Shown: in pieces, positions 1 through 9,178 of the stretch | Position numbering within the stretch: position 1 is the first letter of the stretch | How the letters are laid out: every line of letters begins with the position of its first letter | Virus record (IMG/VR): IMGVR_UViG_3300009412_002054 | Coordinates: 1-38,583 of that record | DNA length: 38,583 nucleotides | Strand: one strand, 5' to 3' | Source of the DNA: a virus | Notes under the pieces: generated by a model | What the model was told of the DNA's origin: nothing | The model's database searches: none | The model's input: only the letters and a program-made list of their open reading frames with translations | Translations under genes and position numbers: made by a program

Positions 1-3000
1 CTACGCGAAGATGTGAATTTGCCAGAATGTCCCATCGTAAATGCATAGGAATGCCTCTCCTACGCTTCCAATACCAAGTGAAGTGCCCTCATTTTGATCG
101 TGGTACAAGTCAATTGTTCCTCCGCTGACAAATACCCCTCCGGTATTTGCCCGCTTAACCACATAGGTGTCGCCGACAACAGGATTCGCGGGAAGAGTGA
201 TTGTTATTGCGCTACCGGTGTTCTTCACCATCACGAAATAGTCCGTGCGTGAAAGCGTATTGTTGGTGGTAACACTCTTGATCTTATTGGTCACGCGGCC
301 TCCGATACGAATTCCTTCGAAGTACCCACCATAGGCCGGAGCTGGATTACTCCCCTCCGTATTGTTGGCATTGCCATAGATTGCAGCTATGTATTCGGTT
401 TGAACCGCATAACGTTGCCGGGCGCTTACGTCCGCTTCAATTCCTATTCGCTGACCCAAATAAACATCACCGCCACCCTTTGACTGGGCGCCAGTGATTC
501 TCACATGGTCCGGGCGAATTCGTACCTCAGAGGCAGGTTGATCACTCGCAGCTGGTCGAAAGGCTCTAAATCCACCATAAACAGCATCTAATTCAATGGT
601 ATGGGCGACCCCACCAGTGGGGCTGCCCGTGGTGTTATAAACTGTGGATTCGTTGTAGAGTGTAATTTTCCCGTTGTTGCCATCTAACACCGCTTTCGGG
701 GTACCATCTACCTCCTGTTGAGAACTGATTTTGCCTGATTTAATACGCCAATCGGCGATGTTTGCCTGCTCGGCCAAAAGCAGGTCCGTTGCCACGGAGG
801 TAAATTGCGCTCCAAAGTTTTCCCAGTTGGATATATTGAATGTTCCGGATCCACCGTCTACCCCATTGTATAGGTAATATACCCCTGAATGTAATACGAC
901 ATCCCGACGAAGGGGATTGTTGTAATATACGGCAGTTGCGCTATGGGATCCTCGATAGACGATCCCAGGTCCGTCATTTCCATCCTGGCCGTCAGCACCG
1001 TCAGCACCAGCAGGTCCCTGTGGACCTTGTGCTCCATCAGCGCCGTCTGCACCCTGCGGCAAAAAGAGTTCCCAATGGGTGCCATTGGTAGGTAGTATGC
1101 CTGTTGTGGCAGCCGTCGTGATATTGCGGTAGCTATCTCCCAGGTAGGTAACTACGTCTCCCTCGAAGTAACTGGCGGCCCCGCTGTAAGCACCGCGCAG
1201 ATTAGGCAGTACGACCGGATCTCCGGCAGGAGTTTGTATGATGCTTCCTCTGATGGTCAGCCTCCCAGGGTTTGTAACATTCCAATCAAATGAATACTGG
1301 CCATCCCCTACAAATAGTTTTCCTTCAGTAAGGTTGAAATAACAGAGACCGTCAAGGCTTTTTATTGTGCCTGTGGTGATGGTATCGCCATTTATGAAAG
1401 TCATCCCGTTGGTAAAGTCAAAATCTCTACGTCCATCGGCTACTGGGTAGAGAATTCCGAGTGCGAAGTGATACTGCCCGGTAATGTCTTCCGCACCAAT
1501 AGATACCTCGCTCAATTCCCAAACCCCAGTTAATGCGGCTGTGCTACATTTGGCATAGAGATAATAGGGCTTGAGAGGATCGAGACCAGCGAAATTCCTG
1601 GGATCCATCACCCAGATATATCCAAGACCTTCAATCTCAATCTCGTAATGCACCAGCTGACCGGCGGTAATGTTCAATGCATTGGGGTCGCCTCCAGCAT
1701 TAGGCAAAAGGGCAACGGACATGAGTCCAAAGTTTTGGCTTTTCGCCCCTACAGAAAGCATGAGGGTCTCAATGCTCAATGGTTTGATATTGACAGGGTC
1801 GAAGTAGCCGTCCGGATCAAAAACCAAGTCCTGTAATTTTCGCAGACGGGCGGTAGAACGTCGGGCGAGCTCGGCGCGTCTTCGATCTACATTTTTGGTA
1901 AGAGTCACATTATCAACCGCAGTGGCAATAAGCCGTTCCTGGGTGGTATAGGGTATGGTGTCAGAGAACGTAGCTGCGATTTGAGATGGGTTCACCAGTG
2001 GAAAGCCAACCTCGGTAACTCGAATGTCAGCATCGACTCCAAGATCCGGGTCAGTTACATTGACAATGTCCCCAGGGCGAAGTGTAACGCCCTGCGCCTT
2101 CACGTATTTTTCATCAATGGTGATGCTATAGGTCACCCGGGGAACGCTATTCTCATCGAGATATTCCTGTGTCCTTTGCTGCAGAATAGCCTCGGCTGCA
2201 TCGATGTATGTTTGCGGCATCCGAATATCAACCAATGTATACTGATCATTGATATCGGGTTTATTTAGAGCATTGGGCAATTCGTAACCGTTCTCTTCCT
2301 GGAAGGGCAGAAAGGTGATGGTTTTTGTCGCATGACTGTAACGCTCAATTTCAAACTCATATCCCGCCAAAGCACCGGTCTTGAATACAACTTTGGCCAC
2401 CGTCCCTTCAATTAGGTAATCATCCAGGTCAAAATCCAGGGTGTTATCAGTGATCTCCAGGGGATCTCCTGCGTCAATTGCAGTCACCGTGCTGGTGCGC
2501 TGCGGAAAAATATCATCAAAAGTTACAGCGCCTTCCCGGATGCCGTAAAGCGCCTGATTATTCTCCAAAAATCGGTCCTCAAATACCAGGCGTGTCGCTC
2601 CATTTCGGTAACTCGTGTCGATATTCTTTCTAGCGCCAAAACCAAATACCCTTGTCAGCAACCCTTTTTCATCTACCGTTTCCCTGTTAAGGCTGTAGAG
2701 CCCTTTCCCTCGCCCGTACTCGAACGAATAGGCTGTTTGGGCCCCTACGCTCTTTTGCAAGTAAATGGCCTTCCCTGAGAGTCTGTATTCCATTTCAAAG
2801 GCCTCGGCTACTTTGGTTAATGCTTGCCGACAGGTATCATTCGCAAATGAAAGGGTTTGAGCTTCAGCCACATCAACAGCGGCTATAGACCATCCCGGTT
2901 GGATTTCAGTGATATTGGTCAAAAGCAACTGCAGAAACGCATTTGGATCTCCATGGTAGCTGAAGTCGGCCTGACCCTCATCCATGAATATCTTGTTGTA

Positions 3001-3261
3001 GAGGAAATAGATCTCACCCTCGAGGTCAATTAACTGGCGGTGGGTAAAGTTACTGAGCTTCTCAACGTTTGGAGCAGAATTCAGGTAGAACCGCTCAGTG
3101 CCATAATCGATGTAATCTCCGATTTGAATAGGCAATGGGCTGGGGGTCACGACCTCCATGCGAATTCGATGTTCCCCCATGAGTTTCTGAGAGTACACGG
3201 TAGTCTCATCAATAGCTACTGAAGCTACCTGTTGGCCACTTCTATGGAATACGATTGTCAT
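1..3261 (-). CDS. Large phage tail/fibre protein with collagen-like segment
   Basis: 1086 residues, complete: the stop codon is the first three bases of the window. The N-terminal half (about 1-480) resembles baseplate/tail-tip proteins of siphovirus type. Around residues 689-728 there is a small aromatic-rich segment (GDVVTYLG...W) like carbohydrate-binding modules 5/12, then about 735-764 a Gly-X-Y collagen-like run, typical of fibre stalks. The last 90 residues form the Thr/Val-rich 'ITLP...GDTYVVKR...' beta module seen at the ends of many fibres. The start ATG shares its A with the TAA of the upstream gene (TAATG), so it is translationally coupled. Likely the host-binding tail tip/fibre. 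The family assignment rests on composition and motifs; the role is inferred. Confidence 0.8.
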   Translation of the reverse strand: MTIVFHRSGQQVASVAIDETTVYSQKLMGEHRIRMEVVTPSPLPIQIGDYIDYGTERFYLNSAPNVEKLSNFTHRQLIDLEGEIYFLYNKIFMDEGQADFSYHGDPNAFLQLLLTNITEIQPGWSIAAVDVAEAQTLSFANDTCRQALTKVAEAFEMEYRLSGKAIYLQKSVGAQTAYSFEYGRGKGLYSLNRETVDEKGLLTRVFGFGARKNIDTSYRNGATRLVFEDRFLENNQALYGIREGAVTFDDIFPQRTSTVTAIDAGDPLEITDNTLDFDLDDYLIEGTVAKVVFKTGALAGYEFEIERYSHATKTITFLPFQEENGYELPNALNKPDINDQYTLVDIRMPQTYIDAAEAILQQRTQEYLDENSVPRVTYSITIDEKYVKAQGVTLRPGDIVNVTDPDLGVDADIRVTEVGFPLVNPSQIAATFSDTIPYTTQERLIATAVDNVTLTKNVDRRRAELARRSTARLRKLQDLVFDPDGYFDPVNIKPLSIETLMLSVGAKSQNFGLMSVALLPNAGGDPNALNITAGQLVHYEIEIEGLGYIWVMDPRNFAGLDPLKPYYLYAKCSTAALTGVWELSEVSIGAEDITGQYHFALGILYPVADGRRDFDFTNGMTFINGDTITTGTIKSLDGLCYFNLTEGKLFVGDGQYSFDWNVTNPGRLTIRGSIIQTPAGDPVVLPNLRGAYSGAASYFEGDVVTYLGDSYRNITTAATTGILPTNGTHWELFLPQGADGADGAQGPQGPAGADGADGQDGNDGPGIVYRGSHSATAVYYNNPLRRDVVLHSGVYYLYNGVDGGSGTFNISNWENFGAQFTSVATDLLLAEQANIADWRIKSGKISSQQEVDGTPKAVLDGNNGKITLYNESTVYNTTGSPTGGVAHTIELDAVYGGFRAFRPAASDQPASEVRIRPDHVRITGAQSKGGGDVYLGQRIGIEADVSARQRYAVQTEYIAAIYGNANNTEGSNPAPAYGGYFEGIRIGGRVTNKIKSVTTNNTLSRTDYFVMVKNTGSAITITLPANPVVGDTYVVKRANTGGVFVSGGTIDLYHDQNEGTSLGIGSVGEAFLCIYDGTFWQIHIFA

Positions 3262-3869
3262 TATTGATCTGTTGAATCCCGGTAGGCAATCCCTGAGATG
3301 AAGATAGGTTCATCTTCAAAGAAGACGGGGTATTTATTGATATTCCAAAGTCTCTGTCGGCCAGTCGAATCCAAAACAAATGATTTGCCTCTAAATGGCC
3401 TTTTAGTAGCGAATACAAGACTATCTCTGGACCGGAAGATTTGAGCCTGAGTTGAATCCCAAACCGCAAAATCGTTTTCGCCTAAGTAGTATTTTGGATC
3501 AATTCCATTGGGCCTTAAAAACACATCGACGAATGCTGGATTGAACCATCTCATGATATAATCATCCCCAACAACTTTTTTGGACCATTGGGGAACCGGG
3601 CTGTGGTAGGATGCCTGTACCAGGGCATTGAATTCGTAAATCGCAATGGTTTTCTCCAGCAACTCTTTACGGAGTTGGGTTATGACGGAGTCTTGGCGTT
3701 CGATTTGAACCTGTTGATCCTTTATCTGCCGATCCTGTTGGCAACTTTCAATGTTGAGAAAGAAAACAGAGATAATCAACCCCACATTTATGATCCGAAA
3801 AAGCCTTTGAGTGGGGTTATCCGGATGGGTGAATCGCCAGATCCATTTTTTAATTCCAGGTATGTTCAT
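3261..3869 (-). CDS. Membrane-anchored coiled-coil protein with PAS-like domain
   Basis: 202 residues. One membrane segment (about 25-40) ends in a Cys, a Gln/Arg-rich coiled coil follows (43-75), then a domain at about 86-199 that reads like a PAS fold: 'MRWFNPAFVDVF', a 'GENDFAVWD' turn, 'AQIFRSRDSLVFATKRPF', 'RQRLWNINKYPVFFEDEPIFISGIAYRD'. No kinase, GGDEF or HTH domain follows, so it would be a free-standing membrane sensor or ligand binder. It overlaps the upstream holin-like gene by ATGA and the downstream fibre gene by TAATG, so it is co-expressed late. A lysis-timing or spanin-like role is possible but unproven. The PAS call is from pattern only. Confidence 0.65.
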   Translation of the reverse strand: MNIPGIKKWIWRFTHPDNPTQRLFRIINVGLIISVFFLNIESCQQDRQIKDQQVQIERQDSVITQLRKELLEKTIAIYEFNALVQASYHSPVPQWSKKVVGDDYIMRWFNPAFVDVFLRPNGIDPKYYLGENDFAVWDSTQAQIFRSRDSLVFATKRPFRGKSFVLDSTGRQRLWNINKYPVFFEDEPIFISGIAYRDSTDQ

Positions 3870-4150
3870 TCCTCCCTTCGCTTTTCGCGTATTATCTCCT
3901 CCCGGGTAGGCATCCCGGCCTTTTTCCTAAAAAGGTCTATTACGGCCATTGGTACGGCGATTAGAAGCCCGCCCAGCACTAGTGCCCCAAGGGGAACTAT
4001 TAATTCGGGGGTTTCTTCCCAGCTGTCTATATGATCAAATTGCCCAAATAGGTACTGCAACAATACCCGGGTTGTAACAGCCAATCCAAATACGAATGCC
4101 ACCCATTCCCATGGGCCGTATTTTGCGAATGATTCTTTGAGTTTTTTCAT
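3866..4150 (-). CDS. Small two-helix membrane protein, holin-like
   Basis: 94 residues with two hydrophobic helices (about 16-36 and 50-74), a short acidic loop between them and a strongly basic C-terminal tail (RKK...REKRREE). Size, two helices and charged tail fit class II-type holins, and it sits in the late operon. However, the endolysin and spanin-like genes are 10 kb upstream in the same operon, so the holin call is inference. Its stop overlaps the start of the PAS-like gene (ATGA). It could instead be a membrane partner of that protein. Confidence 0.6.
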   Translation of the reverse strand: MKKLKESFAKYGPWEWVAFVFGLAVTTRVLLQYLFGQFDHIDSWEETPELIVPLGALVLGGLLIAVPMAVIDLFRKKAGMPTREEIIREKRREE

Positions 4151-4158
4151 ATTACTAT

Positions 4159-5976
4159 TTATCCTCCCAACAAAAGGGAATTCGAGCTTTTTTTAGTTTG
4201 AGCCTCAGTGCTTGTGCCTTGGCCTGGATTGGCGGTAAATGGTATTTCATCACCGTGCAAAGTATTTCGTTCAATGACATAGGCTTCGGCGTGATTCGTG
4301 CTTCCATCACGTGGGGTGAACAAATTTGCAAACACCTTGGTCATGTCAGGGTTGGCGCTGGCATAGTGATTTACCACGCGGTTTCCCCCCGTGCTTTTGG
4401 TACCACTTACATGTCCGATGGCATAGAATCGGGCCACAGCATTTTGATTGCGAATGTCTGCGCTTTCGTCAATGGCAACAGCCCATATTTTATTATAGTA
4501 CATATTGAAATCGCCGGACGTCCCAGGGTGACCACCATCTGTTCCTGTATCAACCAAAACCCATCCACGATGCAGATACCAGTTCGTTCCTACGTGGGCC
4601 GTTTCCGGCTTGCGTATCGCGCTTGACACTTCAATAAGGTTCAGCGTCTGCCCGGCAAGCGGACCCCGGAAAGGGGCAAATACGAGATTCCCCCCCTTGC
4701 GACCCACAATCCCGCAGTTCCCCTGCTGAGAAATACCGACGTCTGCGTGTCCGGTATAATCACCTACATTGGTGCCTCCAGCTGTATTGTTTTCAAAATT
4801 ACCCAGGTAATTTCCAGTAGCTACATCATAGACGTGGATGGCAGCCCCAGTTCCCGACCCCTGGTCATTGTTGAACATCACGCAATCCCCTTTCGGACAA
4901 ACGTCAAACTGACCGTTTCCGATAAGGAAGCCTGCCGGAGGCGTAAAGGTGCGTTCTACGGCGTCCGCCTCAATGTCGTAAAGTACGCCCACGGGCTGGT
5001 CGCTGTAAGGGTCGCTGCTGCCGCTGGTGTATTCCTCGGTGGCAAAGTATTTCATGTCCCACGAAAAGCGGTTTTCCCCACTTCGGAATATTCCACTGGC
5101 CCCATTCCCGGAAACTCGGGGGGAGGATGAGTAAATTGTCGATCCGGCACCATTGGTGTATTTTACAACTGTATTTACCTCTTCATTACCTCCTTCATCA
5201 TCCCAAAAAATTGTATCCGTTACATCTACTCGTAAGGGTACATAGGTCTCAAAGAAGTGGTTTTTCAAATCATAACTATCGTCGTCCGTTCGTAGAACAA
5301 TCCGGTTGGATCCAAATTCGTGAGGCTGGATATACTCGTACCCGTTGACCCTCCTTTTTGTGCGGTTTCGCTTCGGATAACCCATTGATACGCCTCTGTC
5401 GTTCCCATCTCGGGTCCGGTCGGTAATCTTCCGCTCCCGATTTCCAAATGGATTGATCCACCAGGCAAAACTACCTTGAGAAGGCTCCGTGCTGCGACGG
5501 ATATTTATCCAGGGAGTATTGTCATACACTGTGGTCTCAGGTGGGAACAACCCGGTACGAGCCGATAGATGATAGCTTGGGGTAGTATTATAGTCGTTGT
5601 TGGTGGCGTTTACAGCAGTCACACGAATGTAGTAGGTGGTGTTTTCAGTCAAACCGTAGGCAATGCCATGCGTTCCGCTCACGCAAACAGTTGGTGTGTT
5701 ACTGCCCTTTGAAGTGGTGGCGTTCACGCAATTTCGGGGCCATTCTGTGAACCCCCCTGTATTCGCCGCTTCGTTGTAATACCCATTGGCATCCGGCCAT
5801 ACCTTGCCTTCAATTATGTAACCGGTTGCTCCAGGTACGGCTTCCCAGTCGAATTCCACGTGCCATTTTCTTTCCTTATCAATGCGGAGCTCTCGCCATG
5901 GTCCGGTATACACGCCATTGGTATATTGGGCTTGGCAAAACAGCGGGAAAAGTAATAATAGTGCTAGGTACCTCAT
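4159..5976 (-). CDS. Secreted fibronectin-III-containing protein of the tail operon
   Basis: 605 residues. It begins with a clear Sec signal peptide (MRYLALLLLFPLFCQAQ). Residues about 35-145 look like a fibronectin type III domain ('VEFDWEAVPGATGYIIEG...TTYYIRVTAVN'). The remainder, rich in Gly, Asn, Asp and Thr, looks like beta-strand repeats, with Cys pairs around residues 82-98 and 358-365. No catalytic motif is recognised. It starts inside the stop codon of the upstream fibre-like gene (TAATG). Such proteins may bind surface glycans, either on the virion or displayed by the host cell. A signal peptide is unusual for a virion protein made in the cytoplasm. The fold of the C-terminal 450 residues is unknown. 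Confidence 0.7.
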   Translation of the reverse strand: MRYLALLLLFPLFCQAQYTNGVYTGPWRELRIDKERKWHVEFDWEAVPGATGYIIEGKVWPDANGYYNEAANTGGFTEWPRNCVNATTSKGSNTPTVCVSGTHGIAYGLTENTTYYIRVTAVNATNNDYNTTPSYHLSARTGLFPPETTVYDNTPWINIRRSTEPSQGSFAWWINPFGNRERKITDRTRDGNDRGVSMGYPKRNRTKRRVNGYEYIQPHEFGSNRIVLRTDDDSYDLKNHFFETYVPLRVDVTDTIFWDDEGGNEEVNTVVKYTNGAGSTIYSSSPRVSGNGASGIFRSGENRFSWDMKYFATEEYTSGSSDPYSDQPVGVLYDIEADAVERTFTPPAGFLIGNGQFDVCPKGDCVMFNNDQGSGTGAAIHVYDVATGNYLGNFENNTAGGTNVGDYTGHADVGISQQGNCGIVGRKGGNLVFAPFRGPLAGQTLNLIEVSSAIRKPETAHVGTNWYLHRGWVLVDTGTDGGHPGTSGDFNMYYNKIWAVAIDESADIRNQNAVARFYAIGHVSGTKSTGGNRVVNHYASANPDMTKVFANLFTPRDGSTNHAEAYVIERNTLHGDEIPFTANPGQGTSTEAQTKKSSNSLLLGG

Positions 5977-7697
5977 TACATGTTGTTTGCTGTTAATATT
6001 GCCTCAATTGCCGCGCGATCTGTAGCATTCGGAGCTGGACTTACTACTACAATGCGTCTGACAGTACCGCCATAGTAGCTTCCAGGATCTGATCGCGCAC
6101 CAATTACAAAGTCACGAGTAGAACTATTATACCCGCCAATTGGATCGTTGTTGCCAAGAGAGCCGTTGGTATAAGTCTGTACATCAGTTGTAGAAGCCAC
6201 TACTGTTAGTAGAACTGGAGCCGTCGTGCTAAGACCACTCTCAAAAACCTGATGGGTAGATGTACCGACTTGAATGATAAAATTACTCGTCCCGGTCTGT
6301 CCAATGTTCAAATCTCTGGCCGAACCTTCTCGATCTGAAAAAATCCCCGTGGTACCACCGGGGCCTGGATCTGCTCCTCGCACTACAAATACCGCGAAGG
6401 TGTCCGTTCCAATTGCTGGATCAAAATCACTTTGAGATCCTAGCGACAAGAAGTCATCAACCCCGTCAAAATCAACTGCTAAATGTCCGTCACCTTCTGT
6501 AACAACACTAGGTTGTAGCGATCCGGTGGCTTGATCTGCTGATGCGGTACCACTGCTATTGGGATCCGTCGCCCATGATGATATAGAAGCCCCATTGGTG
6601 AGATTCTCAGCATTATAATCAAGCACAACATTATATCCCTGAAGATCATATGAGTTTTCAGTGTGTTCAGTGAGTTGCCCCTGAAGAAAAAAAGTATTTG
6701 AGGCTACGGCAGATGATATCCGCTTTACGAAAATCGGTTTGCGAGCATAAGCAATGTATCCATCTGCGGACAACACACCGTCCTCAGTCTCCAATGTGTA
6801 AGATGCTCCAGGCTTTATATAAACAGAGTCCAGCCTGGATTGAATGTAAAAAGGGTGTTCATCAAGGGTTATCCCAGCCCCTAGTGTAATCGTGTCATTG
6901 GCAGTGTGATAATTCCATACTTTTTCACCATTTGCAATTCCGGCTCCTGCAACATTGCCATTGCCATAAACCACATTTGTCCCAGTATTCTCAATATTCG
7001 GAGCGTAATCACTCCCCGAATCAGATGCAGCACTAACCCCATCGATCTCGTCCTCCAATTCATCAATGGCGTTTTGAACATTAGTGGCCAGTAATCCGGA
7101 CCCTGTATTGTCATAGGGAACTTCGCCGGCAATCTGATCATCTGTGCTGCCAGAGACGCCATCCAATTCATTCTGTAGTTCATTAAGGGCATCCTGGACG
7201 TTTGTTGCAACTAGATTGCCCTGGGGAGTACTAGGGACTTCAGCTGCGACCTGATCGTCTGTGCCACTTGCTGCTAATGCGAGTATCGCCTGGTAGATGC
7301 GCTGAGGCGTCCATCGATACACAGTGGTAGATGTTCCCGCCTCGGCGACCGCCTGGGAAACGATAGGAACCTGCAGGTTGTAAAAATTCTCTACTTCCGA
7401 TTGAGATAACTGGGTATTATCATCTCCATCTGCGATATCAGCCGGGATGCCGGTGAGGTCTCCCCAGTCAGTCGATCCCCCACCGCCGACTACATCCACA
7501 ATCCAGGTACTGCCATTCCACCGGTAATAAAACCCGTCCGAGTTTAGATACTTCTCATTGATGATCGGATTGGCAGGAGGCGTAGCCGAGGCTACATGGA
7601 TTATCGATTTGACAATCGGACGTGAGGCCGGTGGATCCTGGGCAAATAAGGAGGCCGAAATCAGTAATAAAATGGCGATTAAAAGGTGCTTTTTCAT
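5976..7697 (-). CDS. Fibre-like protein with signal peptide and lectin-like C-terminus
   Basis: 573 residues. Signal peptide at 1-20 (MKKHLLIAILLLISASLFAQ). Residues about 146-216 carry two copies of a phage-fibre repeat ('TDDQ...AGEVP...LLATNVQNAIDELEDEIDGVS'), widespread in tail fibre stems. The C-terminal 170 residues ('AVDFDGVDDFLSLGSQSDF...VFVVRGA...IFSDREG') look like a LamG/concanavalin-like beta sandwich, usually a glycan-binding fold. Fibre stem plus lectin suggests a receptor-binding protein, but the export signal is odd for that role. Coupled both sides: its ATG overlaps the stop of the 54-residue membrane gene (ATGA), and its stop overlaps the next start. Confidence 0.75.
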   Translation of the reverse strand: MKKHLLIAILLLISASLFAQDPPASRPIVKSIIHVASATPPANPIINEKYLNSDGFYYRWNGSTWIVDVVGGGGSTDWGDLTGIPADIADGDDNTQLSQSEVENFYNLQVPIVSQAVAEAGTSTTVYRWTPQRIYQAILALAASGTDDQVAAEVPSTPQGNLVATNVQDALNELQNELDGVSGSTDDQIAGEVPYDNTGSGLLATNVQNAIDELEDEIDGVSAASDSGSDYAPNIENTGTNVVYGNGNVAGAGIANGEKVWNYHTANDTITLGAGITLDEHPFYIQSRLDSVYIKPGASYTLETEDGVLSADGYIAYARKPIFVKRISSAVASNTFFLQGQLTEHTENSYDLQGYNVVLDYNAENLTNGASISSWATDPNSSGTASADQATGSLQPSVVTEGDGHLAVDFDGVDDFLSLGSQSDFDPAIGTDTFAVFVVRGADPGPGGTTGIFSDREGSARDLNIGQTGTSNFIIQVGTSTHQVFESGLSTTAPVLLTVVASTTDVQTYTNGSLGNNDPIGGYNSSTRDFVIGARSDPGSYYGGTVRRIVVVSPAPNATDRAAIEAILTANNM

Positions 7698-7858
7698 TTT
7701 TTGATGCTTGTGATGAATACTCCGTCTTGGTCCCGAAATACATATCTGTCGTGATACTCCTCCCGGACGATGTGCCGCTTGCGGGCGGCGCGTATTGCGA
7801 TGGCCAACGCCACCAAACTGATGGACAGGGCCACCAGGGAAATAGTTAGTACTGTCAT
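7694..7858 (-). CDS. Very small single-helix membrane protein (54 aa)
   Basis: 54 residues. It opens with one hydrophobic helix (residues 2-24, 'TVLTISLVALSISLVALAIA') followed by a basic stretch (RAARKRH) and a polar tail. Both ends overlap neighbours by ATGA, which strongly supports a real gene despite its size. The topology (N-out, basic residues inside) resembles small holins/antiholins or membrane accessory proteins, but no family is recognised. It lies between the 112-residue protein and the exported fibre-like protein. Confidence 0.7.
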   Translation of the reverse strand: MTVLTISLVALSISLVALAIAIRAARKRHIVREEYHDRYVFRDQDGVFITSIKK

Positions 7859-8193
7859 AATTGTGAGCTTGAAGTGATAACTGTATCAGTATCCGGATCC
7901 ACTACCGGTGCATTCTTAATCCATCCAGTCACCCGGTACCCCGGGTACCAATCACCGACCCCGGAAAACTCATCGTATTGTTGCCAGGTCGCCTCATCCT
8001 TGTTTCCGGCCGCTTTAGTTACACGATACCCATTGAGCACGATGGGTTCTGTTGCCAAGAAATCCCGCACATCTTGCAAGTCTGTGTATTGGGGATCCGA
8101 CTGATCCTGTTTGCCCACCATCAGCTTGTCGGTGAGTAGCAGGGCCGATTTGACCCGCTTGGTCATGGTGCTCCAAAAACTTAATCCGGCCAT
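7855..8193 (-). CDS. Phage protein of unknown function (112 aa)
   Basis: 112 residues, soluble, no membrane segment. The N-terminus (residues 1-45) contains a Lys-rich helix followed by 'LLTDKLMVGKQDQSDPQYTDLQDVRDFL', the phrase commonly seen at the start of short fibre/stem-attachment proteins that define a trimerising connector; the rest is acidic and aromatic ('DWYPGYRVTGWIKN'). It follows the Dit-like gene by one base and overlaps the 54-residue gene. Probably a small baseplate or fibre-connector component; this is inference. Confidence 0.6.
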   Translation of the reverse strand: MAGLSFWSTMTKRVKSALLLTDKLMVGKQDQSDPQYTDLQDVRDFLATEPIVLNGYRVTKAAGNKDEATWQQYDEFSGVGDWYPGYRVTGWIKNAPVVDPDTDTVITSSSQL

Positions 8194-8194
8194 G

Positions 8195-9178
8195 TTATCC
8201 TAATTTTATGGGTTGTAGTTTATCATCAAGTATGTTATAGCCCCGGTCGTCCCAGAGCTCGAGGTACTGTTTTCGGTCGATCTGAATGAAACGCCCCTGG
8301 TCATCGAGAATCCCTTGGAGTTTATTATCCAGGAGGTACTCATTGACCAACGGAGTGCCCGCAAATGCCATGAGCAACTTCACGCGGACCTGTGCCAGGC
8401 ATTGGCCGGGGGCGTTGCGAATTCGAGCAACAGTAAATCCGTCAACAGCAAAACCCTCACGTTCGGTATCGTCAATATTGATGGTTCGGGTACCAGGAGC
8501 AGCTAAAAGGGCGTGTAATCGTCCAACATTGGCTTGTAGGGAAGGCATATCAGTGGCTACAAACCAAATCACCAAGTCGATCTCCGATTGTCCGATTTTG
8601 GTCAGCTGATAACCTTCCTGGTTGTAGCTAGTGAATTCAGCCGCCTTGAGCTCCGGGCGATCATACTGCCCGGAGGTATCAGCTATGAACGCTCCAAAGG
8701 CTGAAAATGGCACATAGTCGATGTGATATTGGGCGATGGTTCGCTCCTCAGGAAGGGGATCTGCCGGTAAGGGTACCACGGGTTGCTGCAGGCGCATGGT
8801 GATTTGCGCCCAGCCCTGGCCCACATATCGGACCTGAATTTTCTCTTTGAGGTAAACCTGAAAGTCCCCCCAGTCCGTAGAAAGGGTCACCAGTTCTGTG
8901 ATGCGGCCAAAATCCTCGTAGAGTTCTCTCAGCTTGAGCACCGCATCCTGCTGGTTTTCCCCCGCAAGGAGTCCATAAAAGGTTATGGTTCGTCCGGCGA
9001 AGAATATTTCATCGGCCTCCACGTATGGCTCAAGGCCTTCGTCATCCAGCCAGTCATGGAAGGTTTTGCCCAAACGCTCAGGCATATCCAAAAAACCCTC
9101 CAGAGCCACATTGGACAGTGGAGCCCTGCCAGGATGGATCCCGTAGTTTACAAGCGGTATGCCGTTGAGTTTATACAT
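8195..9178 (-). CDS. Dit-like distal tail protein
   Basis: 327 residues. Two related halves are visible: 'TFYGLLAG...AVLKLRELYEDFGRITELVTLSTDWGDFQVYLK' and 'IDLVIWFVATDMPSLQANVGRLHALLAAPGTRTINIDD', each a beta-rich unit with a central helix, as in distal tail (Dit) hub proteins. It directly follows the tape measure gene (TAATG overlap) and precedes baseplate and fibre genes, the standard position for a Dit. The protein would form the ring at the tail tip to which the tail-tip/fibre complex attaches. Called from layout and internal duplication; no alignment was possible. Confidence 0.65.
   Translation of the reverse strand: MYKLNGIPLVNYGIHPGRAPLSNVALEGFLDMPERLGKTFHDWLDDEGLEPYVEADEIFFAGRTITFYGLLAGENQQDAVLKLRELYEDFGRITELVTLSTDWGDFQVYLKEKIQVRYVGQGWAQITMRLQQPVVPLPADPLPEERTIAQYHIDYVPFSAFGAFIADTSGQYDRPELKAAEFTSYNQEGYQLTKIGQSEIDLVIWFVATDMPSLQANVGRLHALLAAPGTRTINIDDTEREGFAVDGFTVARIRNAPGQCLAQVRVKLLMAFAGTPLVNEYLLDNKLQGILDDQGRFIQIDRKQYLELWDDRGYNILDDKLQPIKLG

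Noticed and set aside
3588-4034. 148-residue plus-strand frame opposite the holin-like and PAS-like genes
   Set aside because: Opposes the operon and has no start context or motif; it is a shadow of the coupled minus-strand genes.
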